Below, piece by piece: positions 17,779 to 28,000 of a stretch of DNA of 64,000 nt. Location of the stretch: contig JANQRS010000018.1 in assembly GCA_028284445.1 (NCBI GenBank), forward strand, positions 126,001 to 190,000. The letters are read 5' to 3'. Origin of the DNA: Calditrichia bacterium (GTDB lineage Bacteria; Calditrichota; Calditrichia; RBG-13-44-9; J075). A program made the translations under genes and the position numbers. The notes under the pieces were generated by a model. The model was not told where the DNA came from, made no database searches, and worked only from the letters and a program-made list of their open reading frames with translations. Each line of letters begins with the position of its first letter. The first letter of the stretch is position 1.

Positions 17779-18351
17779 ATGAACTTCAAGAAAGCGTTGA
17801 TCGCCGGCATCATCGCCGGCCTGGCCGTTTTCGTATGGACGGCTATTTCCTGGATGGCGCTTGGTTGGCATATGATTGATATTGAAAGCCTGCCTGATCA
17901 CTACGAAATTATGGGTCAGCTCGATGAAAGCATCAATGGCAAGGCCATTTATCATTCTCCGGGATTTCCGGATGAAGAACACGGCGAAGTTGATATGGAA
18001 ACCTATATGAAAAAAGTCAAGGAAGGGCCGGTCTTACACTTTATGGTCTTTTCGCCGGAGGGCTTTGACCCTTTCAGCCCGGTCACATTCGTCACAAGCT
18101 TATTCTTCAACATTGTTTCCGCCACGCTGGCTGCCATTCTATTGATGCTCACCGGCAACAACCTGAAATTATTTAGCCATCGAATGTTCTTCGTCGCAGG
18201 CATTGGTTTATTCCTGGCCTTGAATGGTCCGCTCGCCAACTGGATCTGGTGGCATTTTCCAACCGGATTTACGCTGGTGAACATGGCCGATAACGTGGTC
18301 ACCTGGATGATTGCCGGGGCGGTACTGGCCTGGCGCCTGCCTGCTTCTTAG
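17779..18351 (+). CDS. Integral membrane protein of unknown function
   Basis: 190 residues from the ATG at 17779 (AAGGAG 6 nt upstream); a TTG eight codons earlier is not needed. Four hydrophobic segments are visible: about 5-24 ('ALIAGIIAGLAVFVWTAISW'), about 108-128, about 138-156 and about 170-186. A soluble loop of some 75 residues lies between the first two and holds 'YHSPGFPDEEHGEVDMETYM'. The loop probably faces the periplasm. I cannot assign a family or function. An inverted intergenic repeat follows the stop codon. Confidence 0.75.
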   Translation: MNFKKALIAGIIAGLAVFVWTAISWMALGWHMIDIESLPDHYEIMGQLDESINGKAIYHSPGFPDEEHGEVDMETYMKKVKEGPVLHFMVFSPEGFDPFSPVTFVTSLFFNIVSATLAAILLMLTGNNLKLFSHRMFFVAGIGLFLALNGPLANWIWWHFPTGFTLVNMADNVVTWMIAGAVLAWRLPAS

Positions 18352-18361
18352 ACAGAAAACT

Positions 18362-18436
18362 TTACGCGAATAACCGCGAATCTAAAAATAGCATTTCTTT
18401 GTGTTCCTTCACGTGCATTCGCGGTGATCTTTTAGA
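18362..18436. repeat. Imperfect inverted intergenic repeat (CGCGAAT family)
   Basis: The left arm contains 'ACGCGAATAACCGCGAATCT' and the right arm 'CATTCGCGGTGATCTTTT'. It resembles the repeat at 7091-7197 and fills most of the gap before the PqqB-like gene. Confidence 0.5.
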
Positions 18437-18449
18437 AAGATGAGGAAAA

Positions 18450-19385
18450 ATGCACAAGACCGTTCTTCTATTCTGCCTGGCTTTTCTATTCGGGCAATGC
18501 GCTGAGCCCGGAGACAGTGAATCGCCTCAACTCATCGTCCTTGGCATAGCCCAAGATGCCGGTTATCCGCAGGCCGGGTGCGCAAAAGAATGCTGCGTTG
18601 GCCCATGGACAGATCACAATCAGCGACGTTATGTCGCCGCCTTAGCAGTAACAGATCCAGCAAGCAATCAGCGCTGGCTTCTGGATGCGACACCGGACAT
18701 CAAGGATCAAATTCGCCTGCTCGATGAGATGAATGCCGGTCATCAATTAACGCCGCTGGATGGTATATTCCTCACGCATGCACATATCGGCCACTATACC
18801 GGCCTGATGCAGCTAGGCCGGGAAGTGATGGGCGCCAAATCGATTCCGGTATTCGCTATGCCGCGAATGGTATCGTATTTAACAAATAACGGCCCATGGA
18901 GCCAATTGGTCTCACTCAACAATATTGTCCTTCAGCCGCTTAGTGATAAGAAAGCGGTTAAATGCAGCAAATCGATTCGCATCACACCATTTCTCGTTCC
19001 CCATCGCGATGAATTTTCGGAGACTGTTGGCTATCACATCGAGGGGCCCAATCGCTCAGCGATCTACATTCCGGATATAGATAAGTGGGAAAAGTGGGAC
19101 GAATCAATTGAAGAGTGGATTGCAAAAGTTGAGATTGCCCTGCTGGACGGGACATTTTTCGCTAACGGGGAAATACCCGGGCGCGACATGGCACAGATTC
19201 CACATCCATTTATCGAAGAAAGTATGCAGCGCTTTGCCACACTACCGGAGAGAGAACGAAACAAAATCTATTTCATTCATCTGAATCATACCAACCCTGC
19301 GCTGGCGCCGGATAGCGACGCGCAGAAGCAAATTAAACAGGCGGGTTTCAAACTGGCAGAACAGGGGCAGATATTTGGCCTTTAG
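18450..19385 (+). CDS. PqqB-like metallo-beta-lactamase-fold hydrolase, exported
   Basis: 311 residues. An N-terminal hydrophobic segment ending 'FLFGQC' could be a signal peptide or an atypical lipoprotein signal. The body is the PqqB-like branch of the MBL fold: 'LIVLGIAQDAGYPQAGC' (28-44, including the Cys-rich 'CAKECC'), 'WLLDATPDI' and 'GIFLTHAHIGHYTGL' (105-119, His110/His112/His115). The position that is Asp in the usual HxHxDH motif is Gly114, so the second metal site is altered. It ends with 'IHLNHTNPAL', the C-terminal His pair. True PqqB takes part in PQQ biosynthesis, but no pqqA/C/D/E is present and this copy is exported, so a different hydrolase role is likelier. GAGG precedes the ATG. 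Confidence 0.83.
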   Translation: MHKTVLLFCLAFLFGQCAEPGDSESPQLIVLGIAQDAGYPQAGCAKECCVGPWTDHNQRRYVAALAVTDPASNQRWLLDATPDIKDQIRLLDEMNAGHQLTPLDGIFLTHAHIGHYTGLMQLGREVMGAKSIPVFAMPRMVSYLTNNGPWSQLVSLNNIVLQPLSDKKAVKCSKSIRITPFLVPHRDEFSETVGYHIEGPNRSAIYIPDIDKWEKWDESIEEWIAKVEIALLDGTFFANGEIPGRDMAQIPHPFIEESMQRFATLPERERNKIYFIHLNHTNPALAPDSDAQKQIKQAGFKLAEQGQIFGL

Positions 19386-19485
19386 CTCGTGATACTAGCC
19401 AAGAACTGGTCAGCCGACTTCGTCGGCGTCAGGCGCTTTGCACCATCAGATACTTCGCATCGTCAACTCGCTACGCTCATGTCAG
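19386..19485. repeat. GTCAG mini-hairpin array (copy B)
   Basis: Short stem-loops (such as CCGAC-TTC-GTCGG) alternate with GTCAG-like words at 19409, 19427, 19444 and 19481. The array starts at the stop codon of the PqqB-like gene and runs into the palindrome at 19486. Confidence 0.7.
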
Positions 19486-19534
19486 GCACATCCCCCTATA
19501 TTCCCCTTCGAAGGGGGATTAAAGGGGGATGTGC
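19486..19534. repeat. GCACATCCCCC palindrome between convergent genes
   Basis: Arms 19486-19509 and 19510-19534 are near-exact reverse complements. It lies between the converging PqqB-like gene and the PQQ-like propeller gene (stop at 19542), so it can act as a terminator for both. It is the second copy of the palindrome at 11707-11754. Confidence 0.85.
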
Positions 19535-19541
19535 AGTGAGC

Positions 19542-20879
19542 TTATTTACCAATACAGTACAGGTTCCGGTGCCCACGGAGAAAAATGGCATCTCCAACAA
19601 TCGCTGCTGAAGCATCGAAACTGTCATCCAATTCATTGGCTGCTACAACATTGAATTCCGGACCATTCTTCAAGACCATCGTAAATCCTTCGCGCCCAGT
19701 CAAATAGACATGGCCATTGGCGCCAACCGGTGACGCATAAACGTTCTTGATATGATCCAGACGCTGCCGGCTAAAATGCGGTTCGCCGCTGGTCGCATTA
19801 AGGTTCGTAAGAATCCCGCCGTTCACTTTAAAGAAGTAGAGATTGTTATCGTAGAGCAGCGGAGACGGCACGTAAGGCGTATCCTGGTTGTATTCCCAAA
19901 CCAAGGCATTACTTCCTTTTATATTGCCACTGGCATCAGCATAGCGAACCGCTTGCAAGGCGCTGCCGCGGAAACCACTCATCATATACACCAACCCATT
20001 GGCATTTACCGGCGAGGGAATTGAATTGACGGTCATGCCGCTGCTGGTCCAGATAGTTTCACCGGTTTTCAAGTCATAGCTAACAATCTGGTTCGTCGAC
20101 GAAGTTATGACCTGCACCCCGCCATCCTGTTCGATCAGGAGTGGCGTAAACCAGGATGTTGGTTCGTCGCGTTCATTGCGCCAGATTTCCTTGCCGGTTT
20201 TCTTATTCAAGGCAACAATGAAATCATCTTCTTCATGATCCCAATTTACGACAATGATATCGCCATGAATGACCGGTGAGCTTCCCTCCCCGAAGCCACG
20301 CCGGGTGGTCATATTTCCAAAGTCCGCTTCCCATTTCATATTGCCGTCAAAATCGTATGCGTATAGTCCGCGGGAACCAAAATAGGCGTAGAGCATTTCG
20401 CCGTCTGTCACCGGAGAATTGGCAGACCAGGTGCCGTCGCGATGGGTGCCTTCGTGAGGCAGCTCTTCACGGGCCACTTTTGTCCAAATCGTTTTGCCGG
20501 TATTGCGATCGATCGCGAAAACCGTAAACTGCTGTACTTGCTCCGGCTGGATGCCACGACGCCCCCGGCGACGGCCATCACCTGCAGGCTCTTCATCTTT
20601 CTTGTCTTCAGCCATTTTCTCACCAACACCGACCGCTGATAACACATAGAGCACATCTCCCCAGATAATCGGACTGGAATTCCCCTTCCCGGGAAGGTTG
20701 ATTTTCCAGCGGACATTTTTGTCTTCACTCCACTCGGTCGGCGGTGTTGCATGCGGCGCCACGCCGGTAGCCAGCGGACCACGCCACTGCGGCCAGTTTT
20801 GGTCGTAGGCATTATCCTGCGCGAAAATAGCGGAACTGAGCAACAGGCCAATTATTGCAAAAATAAGCGGCAATCTCAT
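19542..20879 (-). CDS. Secreted PQQ-like beta-propeller repeat protein, paralogue 1
   Basis: 445 residues with a signal peptide (about 1-20, ending 'SAIFAQDNA'). The mature start 'NWPQWRGPLATGV' and the repeated 'G.IIWGD.LYVLS', 'FAIDRNTGKTIW' and 'VALNKKTGKEIW' blades are typical of PQQ-binding-like (quinoprotein alcohol dehydrogenase-type) propellers. There is no dehydrogenase catalytic pattern and no cytochrome domain, so it is probably a binding or scaffold protein in the periplasm rather than a PQQ enzyme. AGGAGA precedes the ATG. It has a close paralogue at 57669-58997 with the same 'WPQWRGPLATGV' start and the same blade order. An Arg/Gly-rich insert (about 100-115) is peculiar to this copy. 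Confidence 0.9.
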   Translation of the reverse strand: MRLPLIFAIIGLLLSSAIFAQDNAYDQNWPQWRGPLATGVAPHATPPTEWSEDKNVRWKINLPGKGNSSPIIWGDVLYVLSAVGVGEKMAEDKKDEEPAGDGRRRGRRGIQPEQVQQFTVFAIDRNTGKTIWTKVAREELPHEGTHRDGTWSANSPVTDGEMLYAYFGSRGLYAYDFDGNMKWEADFGNMTTRRGFGEGSSPVIHGDIIVVNWDHEEDDFIVALNKKTGKEIWRNERDEPTSWFTPLLIEQDGGVQVITSSTNQIVSYDLKTGETIWTSSGMTVNSIPSPVNANGLVYMMSGFRGSALQAVRYADASGNIKGSNALVWEYNQDTPYVPSPLLYDNNLYFFKVNGGILTNLNATSGEPHFSRQRLDHIKNVYASPVGANGHVYLTGREGFTMVLKNGPEFNVVAANELDDSFDASAAIVGDAIFLRGHRNLYCIGK

Positions 20880-21041
20880 TTCGATTTCTCCTATGACAGA
20901 AAGAGTTGAATTTCAAGAATCAATATAAACGAACCCACCCTCTTTAGCAATGCGTAAATGGGCACCTAACAGAGGTCGGCGTCTTCCACTTTCACTCATA
21001 TTAGACGTTGAATTATATCTCTTTCATACGTATTATTTTTT

Positions 21042-24000
21042 ATGAAGACAACATTCCCAATTGTCTTTGTTAACCCCGCTCTGGCGATATTATTGACAGT
21101 CTTTTGCTCGTTTTCCTTGCATGCCGAGCCCCACCGCTTTGACCATATTACCAGCAAAGATGGTCTCTCGGAGAATTCCGTGATGGCTATTTATCAAGAT
21201 AGCCAGGGATTCTTGTGGTTTGGAACCGCTGATGGCCTGAGCCGCTACGACGGCTATGAATTTACAGTTTTCAGAAATGTCTCCGGCGACTCGGGCAGCC
21301 TTGGGAGTAACTATGTGGTTGCAGTCGGAGAAGATCGGGAGAAAAACTTATGGGCGGCCACCTGGCAGGGAGGGCTCAATCGCTTTAACCGCAAGACCGA
21401 AAATTTCACCCGGTTTGACAGGAAAAATAACCTCTCCGACAATTCAGCCCTCTCCTTTCTACATGATAGCCAGGACCGGTTTTGGGTGGGTACAATTGTC
21501 GGCGGCCTGAATTTGCTCAACCGCAGTAGCGGTCAATCCGTTGCCTTTAAGAATGCTGCCGATGACAGCGCCAGCCTCAGCTTTAATGTTATTCCTTGCC
21601 TACTCGAAGATAAAAGGGGAAACCTGTGGATCGGTACCGGCGGTGGAGGACTAAATCGGCTCGTATCGCTAAAGATCATCAAGGCAGACAGTGCAATCGC
21701 CACCTTTGAGCGCTATCAACACGACCCCCTAAATTCGCAGAGTCTAAGTCACAATGCAATTGTCGTTATGCGTCTGGACCCGGAAGATCCCGATGCAATC
21801 TGGATAGGGACGGGAGACGGCGGGGTTTGCCGAATGAATACCAGCAACGGCACCTTTACTCGCCACCAGGCATCACAAGAAGCAAAAACCATTAATAATA
21901 ACAAGATCTACAGCATGATGTTCGATCAAAGAAATCAGCTGTGGATCGGAACGTTCGGTGGTGGCATCAGTCGACTGAATCCTGATAATGGTCACTTCGA
22001 GCATTACCGGTATAACCCCGAAGCACCTTTCAGTCTAAGCGATGACAAAGTGATTTCGATGCTTGAAGATCATTCCGGGAATTTGTGGTTCGGTACTCAC
22101 AAGGCCGGTCTAAACAAATTGAGTCCTCAAAGCAATCAATTTCGCCACTATACCAGTCATTCATCCAGTCCGGTCCAACTGAACAGTAATTTCATCACCG
22201 CAGTTTACGAAGACAGTGACAGGATATTATGGATTGGAACAGAATCGGGACTGAACCGCGTAGACCCGAAAACCGGGATGGTGCGTACCTATCAACAAGA
22301 TTCGAAATCATCAGGTTTCCTGAGCCACAACTGGGTTTATGCAATTCTGGAAGATGAGAACAACCATTTCTGGATCGGCACATATGGTGGTGGATTTAAC
22401 CGCCTTGATCGCAGCACCAGCAAATTCCGGCAATATCGTCACAACGCTGAGAATTCGGAAAGCCTTAGCGATGACCGAGTGTTGACGCTGGCAAGGACGC
22501 CTGGAGAATTGTGGGTGGGAACACGCGGTGGTGGCCTCAATCGCCTGAATTCCGACGGCACGATGACCCGCTACCTGCCGAATAAAGACAAGTCCAACAG
22601 CCTCAGTGATGTCATTGTTCGCGATATTTACCCGGATAAGACCCGTTTGCTCTGGCTGGCCACCAATGCCGGGCTCAACCAGTTCGATCCTCAGCAGAAT
22701 CGCTTTGTGAACTTCACTCATGATGCAGAATACCCACATTCCATCAGCGACAATCGTATTCTCTGTATTGAGGGAGCTGGCCCAAACCATCTTTGGATTG
22801 GCACGATGAATGGATTAAATCGCCTTGATATGTCCAGCGGACAATTTGAAAGGTTCTTCGAAACCGACGGACTGCCTGGTAATATCATTTATGCCATCGT
22901 CGCAGACCACCAGCAACAATACTGGTTCAGTACTAACAGTGGAATATCTCGTTATGATTCCACGACAGCTTCTTTCATCAACTACGATCAAATCGACGGT
23001 TTGATCAACACCGAATTTAATCAGGGTTGTGGCCTAAGAACCGCTGATGGCCGGCTATTTTTTGGCGGAAACTCCGGTCTCGATTATTTTAATCCTAATC
23101 AGTTGGCTCCTAATCAGGTTCCACCGCCAATCGTTATCACCGGATTCCGGCTATTTAATCGCCAGGTGCCGGTTAGCAATGCTAAGGAAAGAACGCCCTT
23201 AAAACAGGCCATTTTACAAACTGAGAAATTAACACTCTCTCACGCAGACAGAGTATTCTCCTTCGAATTTGCGGCTCTGGATTACACAGCCCCGGTAAAA
23301 AATCGCTACGCCTATCGGATGGAAGGGTTTGACGACACCTGGATTCCGGCAAACGGCAGACGTTTTGCTACGTATACCAATCTCGATCCCGGACAATATC
23401 GCTTTCAGGTAAAAGCATCCAACAACAATGATGTTTGGAATGAGGAAGGGCGGTCGATCGACATTTACATAGCACCGCCCTATTGGCAGACAACCTGGTT
23501 TCGTCTGTTGGTTCTAAGCGCTGCGTTGGGCCTGCTCATTGCCATATATCGGATTCGCGTCAATAGCCTGTTGCGCGTGGAACGCACCCGAACGCTGATT
23601 GCCCGCGACTTACACGATGATATCAGTGCAACCCTTAGCAGCATCAACTTCTTCTCGCAAGCAATTGATTTGAATACGGACAATGGAATCAATGACGAAG
23701 CCAAAAAGTATCTTGGCCTGATCGAAGAAAGCTCGCGAGCGGCGCAGGAAAAAATACATGATATCATCTGGACCATCGATTCGGATAGAGATTCCTGGCA
23801 GGACCTCCTGGCAAAATGTCGCCGTTTCTCCGCGGAACTCCTGGAAGCGCAAAAAATTGAGTATCAACAGGCCTTCCCGGATGATCTACCTGCAACAGCA
23901 CTGTCTATGGAGCTGCGACGTAATTTCTGGCTGATATTCAAAGAACTTATCAACAACATTGCCCGGCATTCCGGTGCCAGCCTGGCAACTATCAATGTCA

Positions 24001-24185
24001 ACCTGAACGGCCGGCGGATTGACCTGCTGGTCAGTGATAATGGCATTGGTTTTGATCCGGCGCAGGCATCCAACCGCAACGGCCTCAAGAACATTTTCGC
24101 TCGTTCAACCGAGGTTGATGCCAAAGCCAAACTGGATTCTGCACCGGGTACGGGTACCAGATGGAAAATATCTTTCCCCATCTAA
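21042..24185 (+). CDS. Two-component-propeller sensor histidine kinase (Reg_prop / Y_Y_Y / HisKA_3)
   Basis: 1047 residues. A signal peptide (about 1-28) is followed by some thirteen Reg_prop blades (about 35-650, repeated 'G.LWIGT..GGLNRL') forming two periplasmic propellers, then a Y_Y_Y domain (about 690-805). One membrane segment lies near 820-838, followed by a HisKA_3 dimerisation domain with phospho-acceptor His858 in 'DLHDD' and a HATPase_c domain (N box 'KELINN' near 967, G1 box 'DNGIGFD' near 999). There is no receiver domain, so it is not a classical 'hybrid' system. The response regulator begins 134 bp downstream on the same strand and is its obvious partner. Such kinases in Bacteroidota usually sense carbohydrates or degradation products. 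Confidence 0.95.
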   Translation: MKTTFPIVFVNPALAILLTVFCSFSLHAEPHRFDHITSKDGLSENSVMAIYQDSQGFLWFGTADGLSRYDGYEFTVFRNVSGDSGSLGSNYVVAVGEDREKNLWAATWQGGLNRFNRKTENFTRFDRKNNLSDNSALSFLHDSQDRFWVGTIVGGLNLLNRSSGQSVAFKNAADDSASLSFNVIPCLLEDKRGNLWIGTGGGGLNRLVSLKIIKADSAIATFERYQHDPLNSQSLSHNAIVVMRLDPEDPDAIWIGTGDGGVCRMNTSNGTFTRHQASQEAKTINNNKIYSMMFDQRNQLWIGTFGGGISRLNPDNGHFEHYRYNPEAPFSLSDDKVISMLEDHSGNLWFGTHKAGLNKLSPQSNQFRHYTSHSSSPVQLNSNFITAVYEDSDRILWIGTESGLNRVDPKTGMVRTYQQDSKSSGFLSHNWVYAILEDENNHFWIGTYGGGFNRLDRSTSKFRQYRHNAENSESLSDDRVLTLARTPGELWVGTRGGGLNRLNSDGTMTRYLPNKDKSNSLSDVIVRDIYPDKTRLLWLATNAGLNQFDPQQNRFVNFTHDAEYPHSISDNRILCIEGAGPNHLWIGTMNGLNRLDMSSGQFERFFETDGLPGNIIYAIVADHQQQYWFSTNSGISRYDSTTASFINYDQIDGLINTEFNQGCGLRTADGRLFFGGNSGLDYFNPNQLAPNQVPPPIVITGFRLFNRQVPVSNAKERTPLKQAILQTEKLTLSHADRVFSFEFAALDYTAPVKNRYAYRMEGFDDTWIPANGRRFATYTNLDPGQYRFQVKASNNNDVWNEEGRSIDIYIAPPYWQTTWFRLLVLSAALGLLIAIYRIRVNSLLRVERTRTLIARDLHDDISATLSSINFFSQAIDLNTDNGINDEAKKYLGLIEESSRAAQEKIHDIIWTIDSDRDSWQDLLAKCRRFSAELLEAQKIEYQQAFPDDLPATALSMELRRNFWLIFKELINNIARHSGASLATINVNLNGRRIDLLVSDNGIGFDPAQASNRNGLKNIFARSTEVDAKAKLDSAPGTGTRWKISFPI

Positions 24186-24319
24186 GCATCCGGGCAGCGA
24201 GGTCGCATCTTTATGCGATGCAACCCTGTTCAATCGTCTCTATCTTTTTGGCCTGATATCTTTACAGCGTCGCGAAAATAGAACAGTTGCCTAATTCAGG
24301 AAATACCAAAAGCCTGGCT

Positions 24320-24988
24320 ATGAAAACACCAAATGACATCATCGCAGTAACGATTATTGAAGACAACCATTTCCTGCGACAGGGATGGCGCTCCCTGCTG
24401 GAAGCGCAGAATGACATGATTGTACTGGAAGATTACGAAAATTGTGAACTTGCGTTGGCATCCGAATCAATTGGACAGTCAAACGTCATTTTAATGGACA
24501 TCGGTTTGCCGGGCATGAGCGGCGTTGAAGGGGTCTCGCGTTTGCTAAAAAAGTATCCTTCTCTGAATATCATTATGTGCACGGTATTTGACGACGATGA
24601 TCACGTTTTTGATGCTATTTGCAGTGGTGCGGTCGGCTACTTACTCAAAAAGACACCACCCCAGGAATTGGTCGCAGCAATACGCGAGGCGGTCAGGGGC
24701 GGCTCGCCCATGACGGAGCGCATCGCTCGTAAAGTTATCCGTTCCTTTCACAGGCCTTCACAACGAAGCAGCGAAGCAAACCCGGATGCACTGACAGCAC
24801 GCGAACAGGAGGTTTTGGAAAAGTTGGCAGAAGGGAATTCCTATGCGACAATTGCCGACGCTCTCGGCATCTCCCTTAACAGCGTCCGCTCTTATATCCG
24901 CCACATCTACGACAAACTCCAAGTCCATAGTAAAACCGAGGCGGTATCAAAAGGCCTCAAGCAACGCATTATCCGCCCGCCCAGGTAG
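24320..24988 (+). CDS. NarL/LuxR-family response regulator
   Basis: 222 residues from the ATG at 24320; a TTG 33 bp upstream is the only longer option. The receiver domain (about 8-125) has acidic residues 'IIED' (12-15), phospho-acceptor Asp60 in 'VILMDIGLPG' and the Lys of 'YLLKK'. The C-terminal LuxR helix-turn-helix spans about 155-215 ('LTAREQEVLEKLAEGNSYAT', 'SLNSVRSYIRHIYDKL'). It pairs with the HisKA_3 kinase just upstream, and HisKA_3 kinases normally act on NarL-type regulators. The next gene in the same direction (25073) encodes a giant secreted protein and may be a target, but no operator was identified. Confidence 0.94.
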   Translation: MKTPNDIIAVTIIEDNHFLRQGWRSLLEAQNDMIVLEDYENCELALASESIGQSNVILMDIGLPGMSGVEGVSRLLKKYPSLNIIMCTVFDDDDHVFDAICSGAVGYLLKKTPPQELVAAIREAVRGGSPMTERIARKVIRSFHRPSQRSSEANPDALTAREQEVLEKLAEGNSYATIADALGISLNSVRSYIRHIYDKLQVHSKTEAVSKGLKQRIIRPPR

Positions 24989-25072
24989 AAGCTTGCATCT
25001 CGCATGTACATGCGATTTCTTAACACCAACGATATCTGATATTCTCTTATGACAATCACCGCGGAGAATATC

Positions 25073-28000
25073 ATGTCAAAAATACTCATCGCATTTCTAC
25101 TAGCTGCAGGATGTGTCTTCGGCCAGGGAACAACCAAGATAACAGCCGGCGATGGTCAGGCAGGAGATTCGTTCGGCAGACGAGTGAGCTTAAGTGGAGA
25201 GAATGCCCTCATTTCCTCTGCCGGAGATCCAACGACCACATATAATACGCAAGTCGTCTACTCTTTTCGCCGCTTCGGCGATCAGTGGACAGAATTAAAT
25301 CAGATTTCTCCTGACAGTGGCGTCTGGACATCATTCGAGGAACTAAAGCTTGATCTTGACGGCGAGACTGCCATTGTTGCCGGTTTACACTTCGATACTG
25401 CCACTCAGGATCTCGACCACTACCTGCCATTCATTTTTCAATATGACGGTCTGACCTGGGAACAGGTCACGCGGTTGCTGCCACAGAATGTCTCTGAAGA
25501 ACAATTTACAACCAGCGCAGTTGCCATTTCAGATAACTATGCAATTGTCGGCGCCTGGATATCTGGAAACGGCATCGCTGATTGGAGTCAGGCATATAGC
25601 TTTAGTTTTAATGGTACAAACTGGGTTGAAGGGGGACTCCTGATTCCCACAGGTGCCTCTGTAAATGAGCGATTCGGTTTTAGTCTGGACATTTCCGGCG
25701 ATTCGGTCGTTGTGGTTGGCGCCCCGGTCAACGGAATTGAATTGGGAGCCATCTACGTTTTCAGGCGCTCCGGAAATCAATGGCTACAGGAAGCGCGGTT
25801 GACTGGCGCTGAGAGCAGCAGCGGAGACTGGTTTGGCTATTCAGTGGCAACAAATGGAGATATCGTTCTCGCCGGTGCCTACGCTGACAGTGGTTTTGCC
25901 GGGGCTGTATATGTGTTCCGGCAATCGGGTGGTAATTGGATACAAGAGACAAAGCTCAAGGCAGATGATGGTCAGGCCGGAGACATTTTTGGTATTGATG
26001 TCGCACTTTCAGATGCCGGTGCAGTTGTCGGTGCGAGTGGCAACGACGACCGCGGCCAGGGAGCAGGATCCGCCTATTTCTTCACATCTGACGGCAATAC
26101 CTGGAAGCAGCAAAACAAGTTACTGCCCGATTCACTAATGGCCGGAGATGCATTTGCGATAAATCTCTCGGCGTCTGAGAATTTTGCGCTCATTAGCGCC
26201 CAGGGAGATGATGATTTGGGTGACAATGCCGGCGCCGCATACCTATTTGACCTGATACCGTTTGAAATTACAAACCCCGCTGAAGATGATTTATGGATTC
26301 GGGCAGAAGCGGAAACGATTCGGTGGACCGCACCGGATCATGTCGAGGACATCGATATCTTTTTCAGCGCCGATTCCGGCGTCAACTTCGAAACGATCAT
26401 TTTCGACCATCCGGCCGATTCCGGTCAATATGTCTGGCAAGTACCCGACACCCTTTCTCGTAAGTGCATCATCGAAATTTCGAACTCGTTGAATCCTGAT
26501 GAAGCAATTCAGAGCAGGCGGTTCAAGATTAAAGATTATGAATTGACCCGCGTAGACGCCAACGATAACTATGAGGTCTTCGAGGTCAAAAAACACGGCT
26601 GGCAATTTTCAAACTCGTTTCCAAATATTTGGCCTCAAAGCTGGTGGCAGCAGTTTGATTATGCAAATGGCCTTGACCCATTTACCAACAATTTCTACCC
26701 TCCAAATTGGCTTGGGCCCGATGTGTATGCCAGTCCCCCGGTATTTCCCTCCTGGGAAGCATTTGTCAGAGCATATGGTACAGAGCAGACGTATTGGGGA
26801 TCTGTCGCCTTGGGAATTTACCGGCCCTCGGCTGTCCAGAAATGGAAAAATTGGCGTGGCAACAGTATCTGGAGGGGATCTTGCACCGGATTTGTCATCA
26901 GCAGTCTCCAGGCATTCGATGACATTGGCATATTCCAATCAAATTACGCCGAAATTCCTTCATTCCTGGAGCTCAATGACCTACCAATCAACGCCGCTAT
27001 TCGTAAGGTCATTAATCAACTACAAATACACCAGAGCGGCAAACAGCACAGGGCCTTCTTCAACACCCAATTGGTTTGGAGTCCCCGTCAGACGGTAGAT
27101 GAAATTTCCGATATGTTGCAGGCTGATCACCCGAGTGGACGTTACTTGTATATCAAGAGATTCGACAAGAGCGCTGCTCATGCAGTCATACCTTACCGGA
27201 TTCTGCCTTTTCCAAACGATTCTGTTGCTGTATTTATCTACGATCCGAATCGTCCCGGTGATGATCAAAGATTCATCATGGTCGATACCGTTGCCAACAG
27301 CTGGCGCTATGTGCAGAATCCCAATTATCGCGGGAACAACAGGTTTCTATTATTGGGGTGGGGCGACCGCTTCTACGATCCGCCAATTCTGCAAGCAAAC
27401 GGCTCTTCAAATACCGGCTCAGCAGATCCCGGCATCAATAAATCATCCAACAATTCCAATCTGGAGTTCTTCCACACTGCTCAAGCTGCCGTGACCTTCA
27501 CAAACTCCTCAGGTTTCACTGCCGGTTTTGCCGACAGTAGTGATTTCAGCGAAATAGAAGGAGCTGTGCCAATTATTCCGCCAACCGGGTATTATCACCC
27601 GCCAATTGGCTGGCAATTGCCCCAGGACAGCTATCAAATTCGGCTGGAAAGTTTTGGAGATTCACTTAGCTATCTCAGCTTCGTAAGCGACTCATTAATC
27701 TACAGCTATTCCCGGCAAGATGCAGTCAACGGCGAGCAAGACGACCTCATATTTGACAATGGATTGACAATCTGCAACAACAATCAGCAAATGAGAATGA
27801 TTCACCAGGAGACTATTCTGATTAGCACTGAATTTGAAAGGCAAATTACCTTTCTGAATGTCCCGCTGTTTGGCGGGGATAGCCTGCACGTTACGAAAGC
27901 CAGCGAACGTGACATTACATTTACCAATGACGGAACCGATAAGACCTACGATATAGTGCTTCGCCAGGTTAGCGGAACGTCCGAAGCTGAGTTCAAAAGT

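Noticed and set aside
18450..19385. PQQ biosynthesis gene pqqB
   Set aside because: No other pqq gene is present, the protein has a signal sequence and the metal motif is altered.
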